Assembly (NCBI RefSeq): GCF_000332975.1
Contig: NZ_BANR01000022.1
Location: forward strand, 1-64,000
Source of the DNA: Gordonia aichiensis NBRC 108223
GTDB lineage: Bacteria; Actinomycetota; Actinomycetes; Mycobacteriales; Mycobacteriaceae
Direction: 5' to 3'
Length of the DNA stretch: 64,000 bases
Below are positions 51,499-60,775 of this stretch, in pieces. Each line of letters opens with the position of its first letter. The stretch's first letter is position 1. A program made the translations under genes and the position numbers. Below the pieces are notes generated by a model. That model was not told the DNA's origin and searched no databases. It saw nothing but the letters and a program-made list of their open reading frames with translations.

Positions 51499-51536
51499 CG
51501 CACCCCGCGTGGCCCTGCACGGCCACGCGGGGTGCG
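51499..51536 (+). terminator. 16-bp hairpin after fadD15
   Basis: CGCACCCCGCGTGGCC (51499-51514) pairs perfectly with GGCCACGCGGGGTGCG (51521-51536), with loop CTGCAC. It lacks a T-run (GTCTTC follows), as is common in actinobacteria. Confidence 0.8.
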
Positions 51537-51557
51537 GTCTTCTACGCTCGGGTGACC

Positions 51558-52724
51558 ATGACTCGTGATCTCGCCATCGACGCCACGCGCGGCGTCGCCA
51601 TCTGGTCGATGATCACCGCACACTTCGCGCTCGGTATGCGCATCGCAGAGCCGACGCACGCCTTCCCCTACGTCGACGGAATGTCGGCGTTCGTTCTGTT
51701 GTCGGGATTCGTCCTCGGACTGGTGTATCAGCGGTGGATCGAGCGGCACGGGCTGCGGTTCGCCTACCGCCGACTCACCAAGCGGATCGTCGTGCTCTAC
51801 GTCTGCCAGTTGACGATCGCCCTCGTTGCCGTAGCCGCCGCCATGGCCGGTCATCGCTGGCTGACGCTCCTGTTGCCGATCGACGGGTGGCTCGACGGAA
51901 TCCGGTCGGCATTGGCCATGGACTACCTGCCGAGTGGTGGCAACATCCTGTTGCTGTACATGGTCTTGATGGCGTCGGCGTATGTGGTGTTCCCCCTGCT
52001 GATGCGCGGGTGGTGGGTCTTCGTACTCGTTACATCGGCGGCGCTGTACGTGCTCGCGCAGATCCACTCCCCCGGCTGGTTCTTCCTCACACAGTCGATG
52101 GCGTCGCCGCGCACCGAGAACTGGGCGGCCTGGCAGATCATGTTCGTCCCTGCAGTGGTCGTCGGGTGGAACTGGCGTCGGTGGCATGGAGCTCGATTCA
52201 TCGACAAGTACCTCGTCGCGATCGTGGCGGGAGCCGTGTGCGTGTGGGTGGTGTTCCACTACGTCATCGACACCGGCCCCTGGGCCGAATTCGAGCCACA
52301 TTTCGCCGACAAGGTGTCATTCGCCCCGGCTCGCGCACTGGGTGCGTGGGTCGTGGTCCCGGCTCTCTACGGCATCTTCCGCGCGCTGCTGCGTGTGTGG
52401 CATCACGACTGGTTGCGTCCCCTGGTGATGACCGGTGCCCGCAGCCTCGACTCCTACGTGATTCAGGCCATCGCTCTGATCATCGTGCCCATCCACATCG
52501 CCCATCGGCCGTGGGCCGAGACAACCGCGGTCGCAGCCACCCTGCTCGTGTTCGGGGCCTGCTGGGCGTGGGCGGAGTTCCGGCGCGTCGTCGGCATCGA
52601 CAAGCTTCATCGGATACCGACGATCGCCTACCGCGCGACGCGCATCCCCGCTGCTCCGCCGTCCGACGGCTCGGCTGCTCCTAACTCGGAACGCGAACCT
52701 GTCAGCGAAGCTGTACCCGGTTGA
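51558..52724 (+). CDS. OpgC-type membrane acyltransferase
   Basis: The product has 388 residues and about ten TM helices. It starts DLAIDATRGVAIWSMITAHFALG, the acyltransferase-3/OpgC opening with a conserved Arg and the later His (TAHF). FPYVDGMSAFVLLSGFVLGLVYQRW follows and matches OpgC proteins. Further spans are ILLLYMVLMASAYVVFPLLMRGWW and WLRPLVMTGARSLDSYVIQAIALIIVPIHI. Such proteins transfer acyl groups (succinyl in E. coli OpgC) to extracytoplasmic glycans. The substrate here may be a cell-wall glycan or glycolipid. The first ATG after a GTG at 51552 is used. Confidence 0.87.
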   Translation: MTRDLAIDATRGVAIWSMITAHFALGMRIAEPTHAFPYVDGMSAFVLLSGFVLGLVYQRWIERHGLRFAYRRLTKRIVVLYVCQLTIALVAVAAAMAGHRWLTLLLPIDGWLDGIRSALAMDYLPSGGNILLLYMVLMASAYVVFPLLMRGWWVFVLVTSAALYVLAQIHSPGWFFLTQSMASPRTENWAAWQIMFVPAVVVGWNWRRWHGARFIDKYLVAIVAGAVCVWVVFHYVIDTGPWAEFEPHFADKVSFAPARALGAWVVVPALYGIFRALLRVWHHDWLRPLVMTGARSLDSYVIQAIALIIVPIHIAHRPWAETTAVAATLLVFGACWAWAEFRRVVGIDKLHRIPTIAYRATRIPAAPPSDGSAAPNSEREPVSEAVPG

Positions 52725-52764
52725 GTTCCGTAGCCGTTGACTGGTCCGGGAACTCAGGTCGGCT

Positions 52765-52842
52765 GCGCAGAAAGTTACGTCCCTCGAGGCCTCCGCATGT
52801 ACCGGTACGTGCGCAGGCCCCGAGGGACGTGGTTTTCTGCGC
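52765..52842. terminator. Large bidirectional hairpin between OpgC and PAP2 genes
   Basis: Nested arms GCGCAGAAA / TTTTCTGCGC and ACGTCCCTCG-a-GGCCT / AGGCC-c-CGAGGGACGT fold over about 78 nt. The structure lies between two convergent genes, with a run of T on one side and A on the other, so it can end transcription from both sides. Confidence 0.8.
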
Positions 52843-52876
52843 TGCGATCCGACCTATCTGAGCTGCGCGGCCTGCC

Positions 52877-54025
52877 TCAGCGAGTCACCCATGCCCTGGC
52901 GATGTCGAGTCGCTGCCAGCCGCCGCTCGGTCCTGTCTTGTCGAGCGGATAGCCGCCGGGAAGGGCTGTGCGCGCCAATAGGTCTCGCAGCTGTTGCGTC
53001 GACCAGCCCGGGTGCGCGGCACGGATCAGGTTCTCTGCACCTGCCGGAACCTGTACGGGCGCTGCGGGTCCCGTTGGCAGGAAGGAATAGGTGGCGCGCT
53101 GCCGGTAGCTGCGCAGGGCGTCGCCGGTCGACACGTACGGCTGCTGGCATCCGACGATGCGGCCGATCGGTGCCCCGACTCTGGCCGCGAGGACGGTACG
53201 CAACTCGGTGCGCGCTTGAGCCAGTAGCGACGCAAACTTGGGATCGGCGATGACCTCGGAGGTGATGTTCTCCGCGAGCATCCGGCCACCGATCACGTCG
53301 AGCGGATAGTGAACCCCTAGAACGATGCGGTGGTAGCCGTATTCGGCGCCGCGCGCGAGAACCTGGGGTCCGACCTCGGGCAGCATCGTCGCGATCAAGA
53401 ACGCCTGAGCGTAACCCCAGGTGGTGTGACCTGAGGGATAGGAGCCGCTGCCACGCACCGACGCGTACAGGTCGGGCCGACCATCGCCGTAGTGGCGAAT
53501 GAACGTGGGTGCGACCTCGAAGGGACGCTTGTAGTCGAAGTGCTTCTTCTCCTTTGAGGTCCCCACGCGTTCACCGACCAACGCCTTCTCGCCGAGCAGC
53601 AGTTCGCTGGTCTTCGGCAGCTGTCCCGCCTTGAGCGCGTCGTAGAAGGCGGGGGAAAGCGTGGAGCCGAGGGCGTTGAAGATCGCAGGCCCCTCGATCG
53701 CATAGTTGTCGTCGACGGCGTAACTCGACACCTTCTGGCTCGCAGTATTGTTCACCGCAATGGTTTCCAGGAGATTCTGCTGTTTGATCGCCGGGGAGAG
53801 CGAACTGAACGCGTCGAGAGTCGCGATGTGATCCGAGGGCTTCGGCGTGCTGAAGGGTGCCGCCTTGTCGCCCGTGGAGAAGCCACCCGCCGTCGAGACC
53901 GTGGTCGGCGTGAACGCGCACGCTGTCGGGGCGGCCGACGCCGTGCCCGGGATCAGTAGTCCCACCGCTGCGATGACCGGGACGACGGCTGCGGTCAGTA
54001 TCCGACGGCTACTCCGTACGCGCAT
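52877..54025 (-). CDS. Secreted PAP2-superfamily acid phosphatase
   Basis: The product has 382 residues. Signal peptide: ILTAAVVPVIAAVGLLIPGTASA. The PAP2 signature is split as KRPFEV (KxxxxxxRP), GSGSYPSGHTTWGYA (PSGH) and GYHRIVLGVHYPLDVIGGR (RxxxxxHxxxD), typical of class A non-specific acid phosphatases. A C-terminal extension (about 290-382) contains YSFLPTGPAAPVQVPAGAENLIRAAHPGWSTQQLRDLLARTALPGGYPLD, unlike short class A enzymes. The second ATG at 54025 suits the GGAGG site better than the one at 54028. It may release phosphate or act on a polyprenyl phosphate outside the cell. Confidence 0.9.
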   Translation of the reverse strand: MRVRSSRRILTAAVVPVIAAVGLLIPGTASAAPTACAFTPTTVSTAGGFSTGDKAAPFSTPKPSDHIATLDAFSSLSPAIKQQNLLETIAVNNTASQKVSSYAVDDNYAIEGPAIFNALGSTLSPAFYDALKAGQLPKTSELLLGEKALVGERVGTSKEKKHFDYKRPFEVAPTFIRHYGDGRPDLYASVRGSGSYPSGHTTWGYAQAFLIATMLPEVGPQVLARGAEYGYHRIVLGVHYPLDVIGGRMLAENITSEVIADPKFASLLAQARTELRTVLAARVGAPIGRIVGCQQPYVSTGDALRSYRQRATYSFLPTGPAAPVQVPAGAENLIRAAHPGWSTQQLRDLLARTALPGGYPLDKTGPSGGWQRLDIARAWVTR

Positions 54026-54185
54026 CATGCTCCTCCCGACGAGACGCCCCGGCCCGGGGCGTGCTGAACCCACTCAGCTGACCAGCCCGCAGCAACGCGA
54101 CGTCGACGATCCGGTGAACGTCAGATGACCAGCACTGTCCCAATGAGTCGGGGTCGGACAATCCGGTCGGTTCACCGTCGAGGCG

Positions 54186-55667
54186 TCAACGGACCTCGTA
54201 GAGAATTCCTCGACCGATCGCCTCGCGCACGACCGGCAGCGCAGCCTGCGCAAGCGCCTCGGCGTCAACACCATGAAATCCTGCGAGGAGGTCGATGAGG
54301 GCGCCGAGTGGTACTTGGCCCCGACAGCCCGCGAGTAGCGCCCGCGAGACCTCGTCGACGCCGAGTACGGCACCGGGGCCGCCTGGGCGCCGAACGGTGG
54401 CACCGACCTCCTGCCAGCCGTCGTCACCGGGCAGTGACTGCGCGTCGAGGAACACCGGAGCGGTCTTCAGTCGTGCGGCGAGCAGCGCGGCATCGGTCGT
54501 CTCACGCAGGTACTCGCGGCGATCGAGGAACGCCCTGGCCTCGGCGCCGGTGACCTCCTCACCGGCACCGGTGATCTCCTCGAGCACGACGTCGGGCGCG
54601 CCGCTTCTGCCGTTGCGATCGCGAAGCGTGATGACTCCCATGCCGATTCCCGCGATGCGCTCTTGCTCGAACCAGTCGAGCCAGGCCGCACCCCTCGCGG
54701 CCACCTGAGCGGGCTCCTCGCCGGCGTCGGACAACCACAGCGAGACATAGTCGACCGGATCGGCGAGTTCACGCTGCACGACCCAGCCGTCGAGGCCGGT
54801 CTCCGCGATCCAGGAACCGACTCGTTCGCGCCAGTCGGTGTCCTCGTGGACGATCCAGTTGGCGAGCAACTGCGCGGTGCCACCAGGTGTCAGGTGTTGG
54901 GGTACTTCACGAATCAGTCGGGCGCACAGCGCATCACCCTCCATCCCGGAGTCCCGATACTCGTAGTCCCGCGATCCCGCACCGACGACGAAAGGCGGAT
55001 TGGACACGATCACATCGAAGCGTTCGTCACCGACCGGATCGAACAGACTGCCCTCACGCAGATCCCACGTCATCCCGTTGAGGCGCGCGGTCGCCGCAGC
55101 CAACGCCAGCGCTCGGGGGTTGGTGTCGGTCGCGACGATGCGGTCGGCGTGGGTGTCCAGGTGCAGCGCCTGTATTCCACAACCGGTACCCAGGTCGAGT
55201 GCGGACCCGACCGGGTCACGAATGATGGCGCGCGCCAACGAGATCGACGCACCGCCTATGCCCAGCACGTGATCGGGGGCAACCGGACCTGATCGCATCG
55301 CGGCGTCCTGGTCGGAGACCACGAGGTAGTCCCGGACGTCGTCGGCGTGCGGTCGGATGTCGAGGATGGCGCGGACCCGCCCATCGCCGACGCGCTCGAC
55401 GACGCCGTTGCTGATCAATGCGTCGAGCGGCGTCGACGTGAACGCCTCGACCACGTCATCGCACGGTTCGTCGGACCCGAGAAGGAACAATCGGATCAGC
55501 GTCGCGAGCGGTCGACGTGCGGCGGGAGCGGCCGTGGTAGCCCGAAACGCGGGCCACCACACCCCCCTGCCGAGTGCGGAGTTCGCGTCCTCGCCGAGCA
55601 GGTCGGATACGCCTTCTGAGTCGTAGTGCGCGGCCCGGAGGTCGTCGCCGAGCGAATCCACAACCAC
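54186..55667 (-). CDS. SAM-dependent methyltransferase (HemK/RsmC-like with N-terminal extension)
   Basis: The product has about 493 residues. The SAM motif is ALDLGTGCGIQALHLDTHADRIVATDTNPRALALA. The amino-methylating motif is FDVIVSNPPFVVGAGSRDYEYRDSG (NPPF). An N-terminal 150-residue region (RPLATLIRLFLLGSDEPCDDVVEAF, RAILDIRPHADDVRDYLVVSD) precedes it, and a C-terminal region of about 180 residues follows. NPPF MTases modify Gln, Asn or an exocyclic base amine; the substrate here is unknown. This three-part architecture is common in actinobacteria. The start is uncertain: GTG 55667 or 55661 fit best. Confidence 0.83.
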   Translation of the reverse strand: MVVDSLGDDLRAAHYDSEGVSDLLGEDANSALGRGVWWPAFRATTAAPAARRPLATLIRLFLLGSDEPCDDVVEAFTSTPLDALISNGVVERVGDGRVRAILDIRPHADDVRDYLVVSDQDAAMRSGPVAPDHVLGIGGASISLARAIIRDPVGSALDLGTGCGIQALHLDTHADRIVATDTNPRALALAAATARLNGMTWDLREGSLFDPVGDERFDVIVSNPPFVVGAGSRDYEYRDSGMEGDALCARLIREVPQHLTPGGTAQLLANWIVHEDTDWRERVGSWIAETGLDGWVVQRELADPVDYVSLWLSDAGEEPAQVAARGAAWLDWFEQERIAGIGMGVITLRDRNGRSGAPDVVLEEITGAGEEVTGAEARAFLDRREYLRETTDAALLAARLKTAPVFLDAQSLPGDDGWQEVGATVRRPGGPGAVLGVDEVSRALLAGCRGQVPLGALIDLLAGFHGVDAEALAQAALPVVREAIGRGILYEVR

Positions 55668-55900
55668 CTCGTCGGCGAGTGGGTGGCGATGGTCATGTGG
55701 GGAAATGCGATCACGGTCCTCTCGACATCCGATCAGGAACCGGCCCGGAGAGCTGGTCCATGCCAATCGTAGGACCGACGTCGGCAACAACGTGACACAG
55801 GACACTCGGACCACATGTCGCAAGTATCTGTACTGCCTGCTCCCTGTGCCCTACTCTTCCGAGTGTCCGACGAGACCTGATAGTGACCTGAGAGTGTCAT

Positions 55901-55919
55901 TAAGGTTATGCTAACCTCA
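55901..55919. promoter_or_regulatory. IdeR/DmdR iron box
   Basis: TAAGGTTATGCTAACCTCA matches the 19-bp IdeR consensus TTAGGTTAGGCTAACCTAA at 16 positions and is nearly palindromic. It lies 90 bp before the secreted-protein gene at 56010, in a region otherwise without genes. Repression by iron-loaded IdeR is the expected effect. Confidence 0.8.
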
Positions 55920-56009
55920 CCAACTGTCGCCCGGCGTCTGCGCCTGCGACACGGTGAGTGAGCAGTCGGCAGCAGCCATTCGGTTGAGTACATGAGAAGA
56001 GAGAGCTTC

Positions 56010-57800
56010 ATGGTGCGAGGCGGGGGTCAGGACCATTCGGAGACAGCAGGGCGGTCGAGGACCGGAGTGACGTGGCTCGTCCGGGTCACCGCGGCCACCA
56101 CGCTCTGTTCGGTGTTCGCCGCTGGGGCGACCGGAAATGGCGCGGCAGCAGTCGTGGCGACCCAGGCTGCGCACCAGCAGCAGGTTGCCACGTCCGTTGC
56201 GCAGAAGAAGGCCAAGCCGACGCCGAAGCCAGCCGAGACGTACGACGAGCGTCTCGACCGCATCGGTGAATCGAAGCGGTCACTGCTGGCCACCCCCAAG
56301 GAGAACCTGGGCAAGGAAACCACCTGCGTCAGTGCAGAATTCACGACACTATCGGTCGTCTACGACTCCCTGTTCGAGTCCATCCTGCCGTCGCTTCCGC
56401 CGCAGTTGAAGCAGAACGCGTTGGCTGCCCGCGCGCAGGCACACCGCGACATGGACCAGATGAACGTCTCGACGCTGGCCATCTCCGACAGCCCGCTCGC
56501 CCTGGGCGCCGACACCGACGACCCATCACTGAAGTACCGCACCCCCATCTCACAGTGGATCGTCGTGCAACTCCTCAAGATCCGCGATGGCAAGCAGAAC
56601 GACGCCATCCCGGTCAGCCGCATCACGCTCATGCAGGCGGTCGAGACCGCCTGGCTGTACCTGTTCGCGACGGTCGTGGCGCCGGCAAAGGTGCTGTCGC
56701 AGATCGCGCCGATTCCGGGCAGTCCAATACCTAGCACCGAGAACGGGCAATCAATCCAAAACACCCTCGCGGGCTTCATCACCTGGAAGAGCATCCTGCA
56801 GTTGGGAGTCTCTGCCAGCGCGCTCGGAGCCCAGTACACCTATCAGGCCATCGCCAGCTCGATGATCAACCAGTGCGTCGCGCGCGTCACGAAGGAACAG
56901 AAGGACGACGCCGGCCGTCCGAGTGAGACCGTTCGCTACAACATCCCGATCCCGGCGATCGTGCAGGACATCGCCGATCAACTCGCACTCGCCGATAACA
57001 AGACCTGCGCTCCGGTCGGCTCGCTTCCGTTGTCACGCATCGTGACCCGCACCTCCGACTACGCGCAGACGATGGTCACCACCGAGGCGCAGAAGCGCAA
57101 CATCCGCAACGAGACCAAGCGCATTCTTTCGACGATGCGCTCGACGCCGATCCCGCACAACCTGATTCCTGCCGATCCCGCGGACTTCAACACGGCGGAA
57201 TCGATTGCCTCCTACATCGGCACGATCATTCCCTACGTCGGCGGCGCACCCCTCGACATCGCGTTGGGCCTCGGGCACAACATCGGCCAGGGCGACAACC
57301 TCGCGGCGACGGTACCGCTCTCCGACCTCACCGTCACCAAGGGAATGACCGCCGCGTACTACTCGCTGTACCTCTCTCTGTATCTGTTCAGCACAGCGGG
57401 CGGACTCGTGGAGTCGGCGGGCCTCGAGGCCGCAGGCATCACAGGTCTTCCGCTCACTCCCGTCCGCCTGCTCAACGCGGCCGGATCTGCGGCCATCACC
57501 TACGGACTCGTCAACTACCACAACGTGATCCGCTCGATGTGTCTGCGTGAAGACGACACCACGGGCACCGGGCTGGGCGCCGAGCAGAACAAGAAGCTGC
57601 GCGACGCCAGGGACGGTCTCCGCACCGAGAAGATCGACACCGAAAAGTCCGACGCGGAGAAGTCGCTAAAGCCAGGCACTTCCACGACGTCGCCGTCGGT
57701 GCCCGCCGGTGAGGACCGTCGTCGCGCGGCAGCCCCCTCGACGAAGCCCGCGATCACTCCGGTGCCGGGGCTACCCTTCACCATTCCGGCCGCCGGCTGA
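56010..57800 (+). CDS. Iron-regulated secreted or membrane-attached protein, unknown family
   Basis: The product has 596 residues. After a short basic leader a signal segment follows (VTWLVRVTAATTLCSVFAAGATGNGAAA). The mature part is mostly helical (SEFTTLSVVYDSLFESILPSLPPQLKQNALAARAQAHRDMDQM-like region; VQLLKIRDGKQNDAIPVSRITLMQAVETAWLYLFATVVAPAKVL). Several hydrophobic stretches include a late one, YYSLYLSLYLFSTAGGLVE. Four or more Cys could form disulfides. The tail after about residue 530 is charged and Pro/Thr-rich. I know no family. The ATG at 56010 follows a GAGAGAG stretch; another ATG is at 55992. The iron box upstream suggests a role in iron scarcity. Confidence 0.78.
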   Translation: MVRGGGQDHSETAGRSRTGVTWLVRVTAATTLCSVFAAGATGNGAAAVVATQAAHQQQVATSVAQKKAKPTPKPAETYDERLDRIGESKRSLLATPKENLGKETTCVSAEFTTLSVVYDSLFESILPSLPPQLKQNALAARAQAHRDMDQMNVSTLAISDSPLALGADTDDPSLKYRTPISQWIVVQLLKIRDGKQNDAIPVSRITLMQAVETAWLYLFATVVAPAKVLSQIAPIPGSPIPSTENGQSIQNTLAGFITWKSILQLGVSASALGAQYTYQAIASSMINQCVARVTKEQKDDAGRPSETVRYNIPIPAIVQDIADQLALADNKTCAPVGSLPLSRIVTRTSDYAQTMVTTEAQKRNIRNETKRILSTMRSTPIPHNLIPADPADFNTAESIASYIGTIIPYVGGAPLDIALGLGHNIGQGDNLAATVPLSDLTVTKGMTAAYYSLYLSLYLFSTAGGLVESAGLEAAGITGLPLTPVRLLNAAGSAAITYGLVNYHNVIRSMCLREDDTTGTGLGAEQNKKLRDARDGLRTEKIDTEKSDAEKSLKPGTSTTSPSVPAGEDRRRAAAPSTKPAITPVPGLPFTIPAAG

Positions 57801-57812
57801 CCTCGGTCGCAG

Positions 57813-57859
57813 ATCCGGTTGCGATCGGTCTCGATCTACGAGGACGATCGCAACCGGAT
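57813..57859. terminator. Terminator hairpin after the iron-regulated gene
   Basis: ATCCGGTTGCGATCG (57813-57827) pairs perfectly with CGATCGCAACCGGAT (57845-57859) over a 17-nt loop. It lies between two convergent genes. Confidence 0.82.
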
Positions 57860-57867
57860 TCGCCGCA

Positions 57868-59244
57868 CTACTTCTCGGACGTGCGGCGAAGCCGGGTATT
57901 GACGAATTCGCCCATCCCCCACCGACCAAGCTCGCGACCATAGCCGGATCGCTTGACCCCGCCGAAGGGCAGTCCGGGCAGCGTCGTGCCGTGCTCGTTG
58001 ATGTAGGCCATACCGACGTCGAGTCGGTCGGCAACCTGCTGCGCCTTCTCGATGTCGGTACTCCACACCGATCCGCTGAGCCCGAACTGGACGTCGTTGG
58101 CCACGCGGACAGCGTCATCGATCGAGCTGGCCTTGTAGACCATCGCCACCGGGCCGAAGATCTCCTCCGAGTACGCATCGGCCTCGGGAGTGATGTCGGT
58201 CAGAACTGCTGGCTCGAGGAAGGCACCGCTGTCGCCGATCGGTGTGCCACCGGTGTGCAGTGTCGCTCCCTGTTGTACAGCCTTGTCGATCTGCTCGGCG
58301 ACGGTGTCCCGCGCGCTTTCCGACGACAGCGGTCCGACCTGTGTCGCCGGGTCTGTCGGATCTCCGACCTTCGCAGACTTGAAGGCCTCGACGAGACCGG
58401 CCACGAAGTCGTCATAGAGGTCGTCGAGCACGATGAACCTCTTCGGCGAGTTACAGGCCTGACCCGTGTTGGACAGACGAGCCCGTGACGCGACCTTGAC
58501 CGTGCGGGCCATGTCGTCGGTATCGAGCACGACGAAGGGGTCGGACCCACCGAGTTCGAGCACCGACTTCTTGAGGTTCTTGGCGGCCTCTGCGCCTACC
58601 GCGGCACCCGCCGCCTCACTACCGGTCAGCGATACACCGCGAATAGCAGTGTTCTCCAACAGTTTCGCCACCTGGTCGCTGTTGATGTACGCGTTGATGT
58701 AGACGTCCTCGCCCACGCCCGCCTCGTGCAGGACGTCCGCCATCAGCGCCGACGACGCCGCACAGATCGAGGCGTGCTTGAGGATGATGGTGTTGCCCAG
58801 CATCAGGTTCGGGGCCACGAAACGTGCCACCTGGTAGTAGGGGTAGTTCCAGGGCATCACTCCGACCAGCGGCCCGATGGGGCGGCGTTGGATGAGCGAT
58901 TCGGCTGCGCCCTGGGGATCGATCTTCTCGTCTACGAGTAGGTCGGGCCCGTGGTCGGCGTACCAGCGATAGATGCTGGCGGCCAATTGCACCTCGCCGA
59001 CAGCCTGTTTGGTCACCTTGCCCATTTCGGTGGTGATCGCCGCGGCCAGCTCGTCGGCCCGCTTCTCGTAGAGATCCGCAGTGCGCGAGAGCATCTCGGC
59101 GCGCGCAGCCGGCGAGGTGTCCCGCCATTGCGTGTACGCGTCGAGCGATCGCTTGGCGAGCGCGTCGAGTTGGTCGTCGGGAAGAGTCGGGAATTCGCGT
59201 TCGGTGACGCCGGTCGCAGGATTTGTAGTCACATAGCTGCTCAT
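57868..59244 (-). CDS. NAD(P)-dependent aldehyde dehydrogenase (succinate-semialdehyde type)
   Basis: The product has 458 residues with a full ALDH fold. PIGPLVGVMPWNYPYYQVARFVAPNLMLGNTIILKHA is the cofactor region, LTGSEAAGAAVG follows, the general base is Glu230 in LELGGSDPF, and the nucleophile is Cys264 in GQACNSPKRF. The C-terminal EEIFGPVAMVYKASSIDDAVRVAND is diagnostic. It resembles the mycobacterial GabD1 (Rv0234c) group of succinate-semialdehyde dehydrogenases, slightly shorter than most ALDHs. No GABA genes are adjacent, so the physiological aldehyde is not certain. Confidence 0.9.
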   Translation of the reverse strand: MSSYVTTNPATGVTEREFPTLPDDQLDALAKRSLDAYTQWRDTSPAARAEMLSRTADLYEKRADELAAAITTEMGKVTKQAVGEVQLAASIYRWYADHGPDLLVDEKIDPQGAAESLIQRRPIGPLVGVMPWNYPYYQVARFVAPNLMLGNTIILKHASICAASSALMADVLHEAGVGEDVYINAYINSDQVAKLLENTAIRGVSLTGSEAAGAAVGAEAAKNLKKSVLELGGSDPFVVLDTDDMARTVKVASRARLSNTGQACNSPKRFIVLDDLYDDFVAGLVEAFKSAKVGDPTDPATQVGPLSSESARDTVAEQIDKAVQQGATLHTGGTPIGDSGAFLEPAVLTDITPEADAYSEEIFGPVAMVYKASSIDDAVRVANDVQFGLSGSVWSTDIEKAQQVADRLDVGMAYINEHGTTLPGLPFGGVKRSGYGRELGRWGMGEFVNTRLRRTSEK

Positions 59245-59332
59245 ATCCCGACGCTACGGACGCGATCACACCAGCTGTGCCCGAAATGTCCATCTTGATC
59301 CGATCGCAACCCGTTGCGGCCACATCGAACCC

Positions 59333-60667
59333 ATGTGCACCACGAGTAACGTGTGCCGGGTGTCCGCACACGTCCTCGGCAGGATTCACGCCGCGCTCGC
59401 CACGGCAGGCTCGCGCCAAGCAGTGATCGTCACCGCCGGATCGTCGACGACCTCCGGCCACGGCCTCGACGACCAGTCACACAGCTGGGTGCAGCGGTGG
59501 GCCCGAACGGTGCAGGCCGCGTATCCGCGTCTGGACGGCCGACCGTCGCAAGGTCGCGTCACCCTCGCGGGTTCGTCGATGATGTCAACCGCCGTGCCCG
59601 GCGTCGTGGTGGTCAATGCCGGTGTCTCGGGTACGACGTCGGCGAATTACCTCAATGACACGAGTCGGGCGGCGATCGCGTCGTTGCGGCCGATCCTCAT
59701 GACGCACATGGTCGGTTCCAATGATTTCGGGGACGGTGTCGATCCCGCGATCTACGAGCGCAACATTCGTGCGAATCTCATGTACTTCGCTGACGCGTCG
59801 CCGGCGATGGTGCACGTTCTGGTGCACTCCTACCACCGCATGGATACCGCCGACGGGACGATCTCGTGGACCGATTATCGAGATCGGTTGCGCGCCGTCG
59901 CATCGGACGCTCCCGACGCAGTGCTGCTGATCGACGCATCGGAACCGTTCAGCGCGGCGGGCCTGCCCGAGGCGGATCCGTTACACCTCATCGCCTCCGA
60001 CGCAGTCCACATGACAGTGGCGGGACACGATCTGTTGGCGTCGACGATCACTGCGGCGCTGCGCATTCCGCTGCCCGCCCCGATTCGCGCCGATGGACGT
60101 CGACGCGTGTGGTGCTCCGACATCTTCGCCCACTGCGGCGAGGTGGTGGGCGCACCATCGGACTCAGCGTGGGGTGGCAACTCGGTTATCTGGTCGGGCG
60201 AACCCGGAGAGTATGTGGTGGCCGACGGCGCGCTCCGCAACACCGGGAGCCGACGTGGTGTTGTCGGAATCGAGATGCCGGTGCCGGACTACGAACTCAC
60301 CGCCCGCCTCGCAGAACTCCCCACCGGCGAGCCGCGGCAATGGTTCCTCGATGTACGACGACAATCGCTGCAGACCGCCACAGCACCCGACGCGATTCGG
60401 TGCAGCGTCGCGCCGGACGGAATGCTGAGCCTCCTCCTGCGCGTCGACGACCGCCTGATCGACCTCGCCGAACCACACACGATCACACGCCCCGGCGACC
60501 TCCTCACCCTCGGCGTCCACGGCGACGACGTCTGGCTCATGCGGAACGGAATCGTGGTCCACGTGGCGCGCGTCGAGAGCGTCGCACAACCGGGCGCCGC
60601 CGCGGTCGCCAACGGCGTAGGCGCGCGCGGCGCGATATCGGAGTTCGTCGTCGACACGATTCTCTGA
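59333..60667 (+). CDS. SGNH-family hydrolase (GDSL-like esterase)
   Basis: The product has 444 residues. Block I is VTAGSSTTSGHG with Ser near residue 37 (GSS instead of GDS), Gly in VVVNAGVSGTTSANY, Asn in THMVGSNDFG, and the Asp/His pair in SDAVHMTVAGHDLL. This fits an active SGNH esterase or acetylhydrolase over the first 250 residues. The C-terminal 190 residues (WCSDIFAHCGEVVGAPSDSAWGGNSVIWSGEPGEYVVADGALRN) look like a beta-sandwich ligand-binding domain. There is no clear signal peptide, but the start is uncertain (ATG 59333, later GTG possible). It is followed by a mannosidase gene. Confidence 0.83.
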   Translation: MCTTSNVCRVSAHVLGRIHAALATAGSRQAVIVTAGSSTTSGHGLDDQSHSWVQRWARTVQAAYPRLDGRPSQGRVTLAGSSMMSTAVPGVVVVNAGVSGTTSANYLNDTSRAAIASLRPILMTHMVGSNDFGDGVDPAIYERNIRANLMYFADASPAMVHVLVHSYHRMDTADGTISWTDYRDRLRAVASDAPDAVLLIDASEPFSAAGLPEADPLHLIASDAVHMTVAGHDLLASTITAALRIPLPAPIRADGRRRVWCSDIFAHCGEVVGAPSDSAWGGNSVIWSGEPGEYVVADGALRNTGSRRGVVGIEMPVPDYELTARLAELPTGEPRQWFLDVRRQSLQTATAPDAIRCSVAPDGMLSLLLRVDDRLIDLAEPHTITRPGDLLTLGVHGDDVWLMRNGIVVHVARVESVAQPGAAAVANGVGARGAISEFVVDTIL

Positions 60668-60775
60668 ACGCCACGATCCCTGAAGGTCGCGAGCATCGGA
60701 TATCGCTCCGGCTCCGCACATCGTCACGCACCCGTTCGGACCTGCTGACGGGCATCGCTCGCTAAGGTGGCGATC

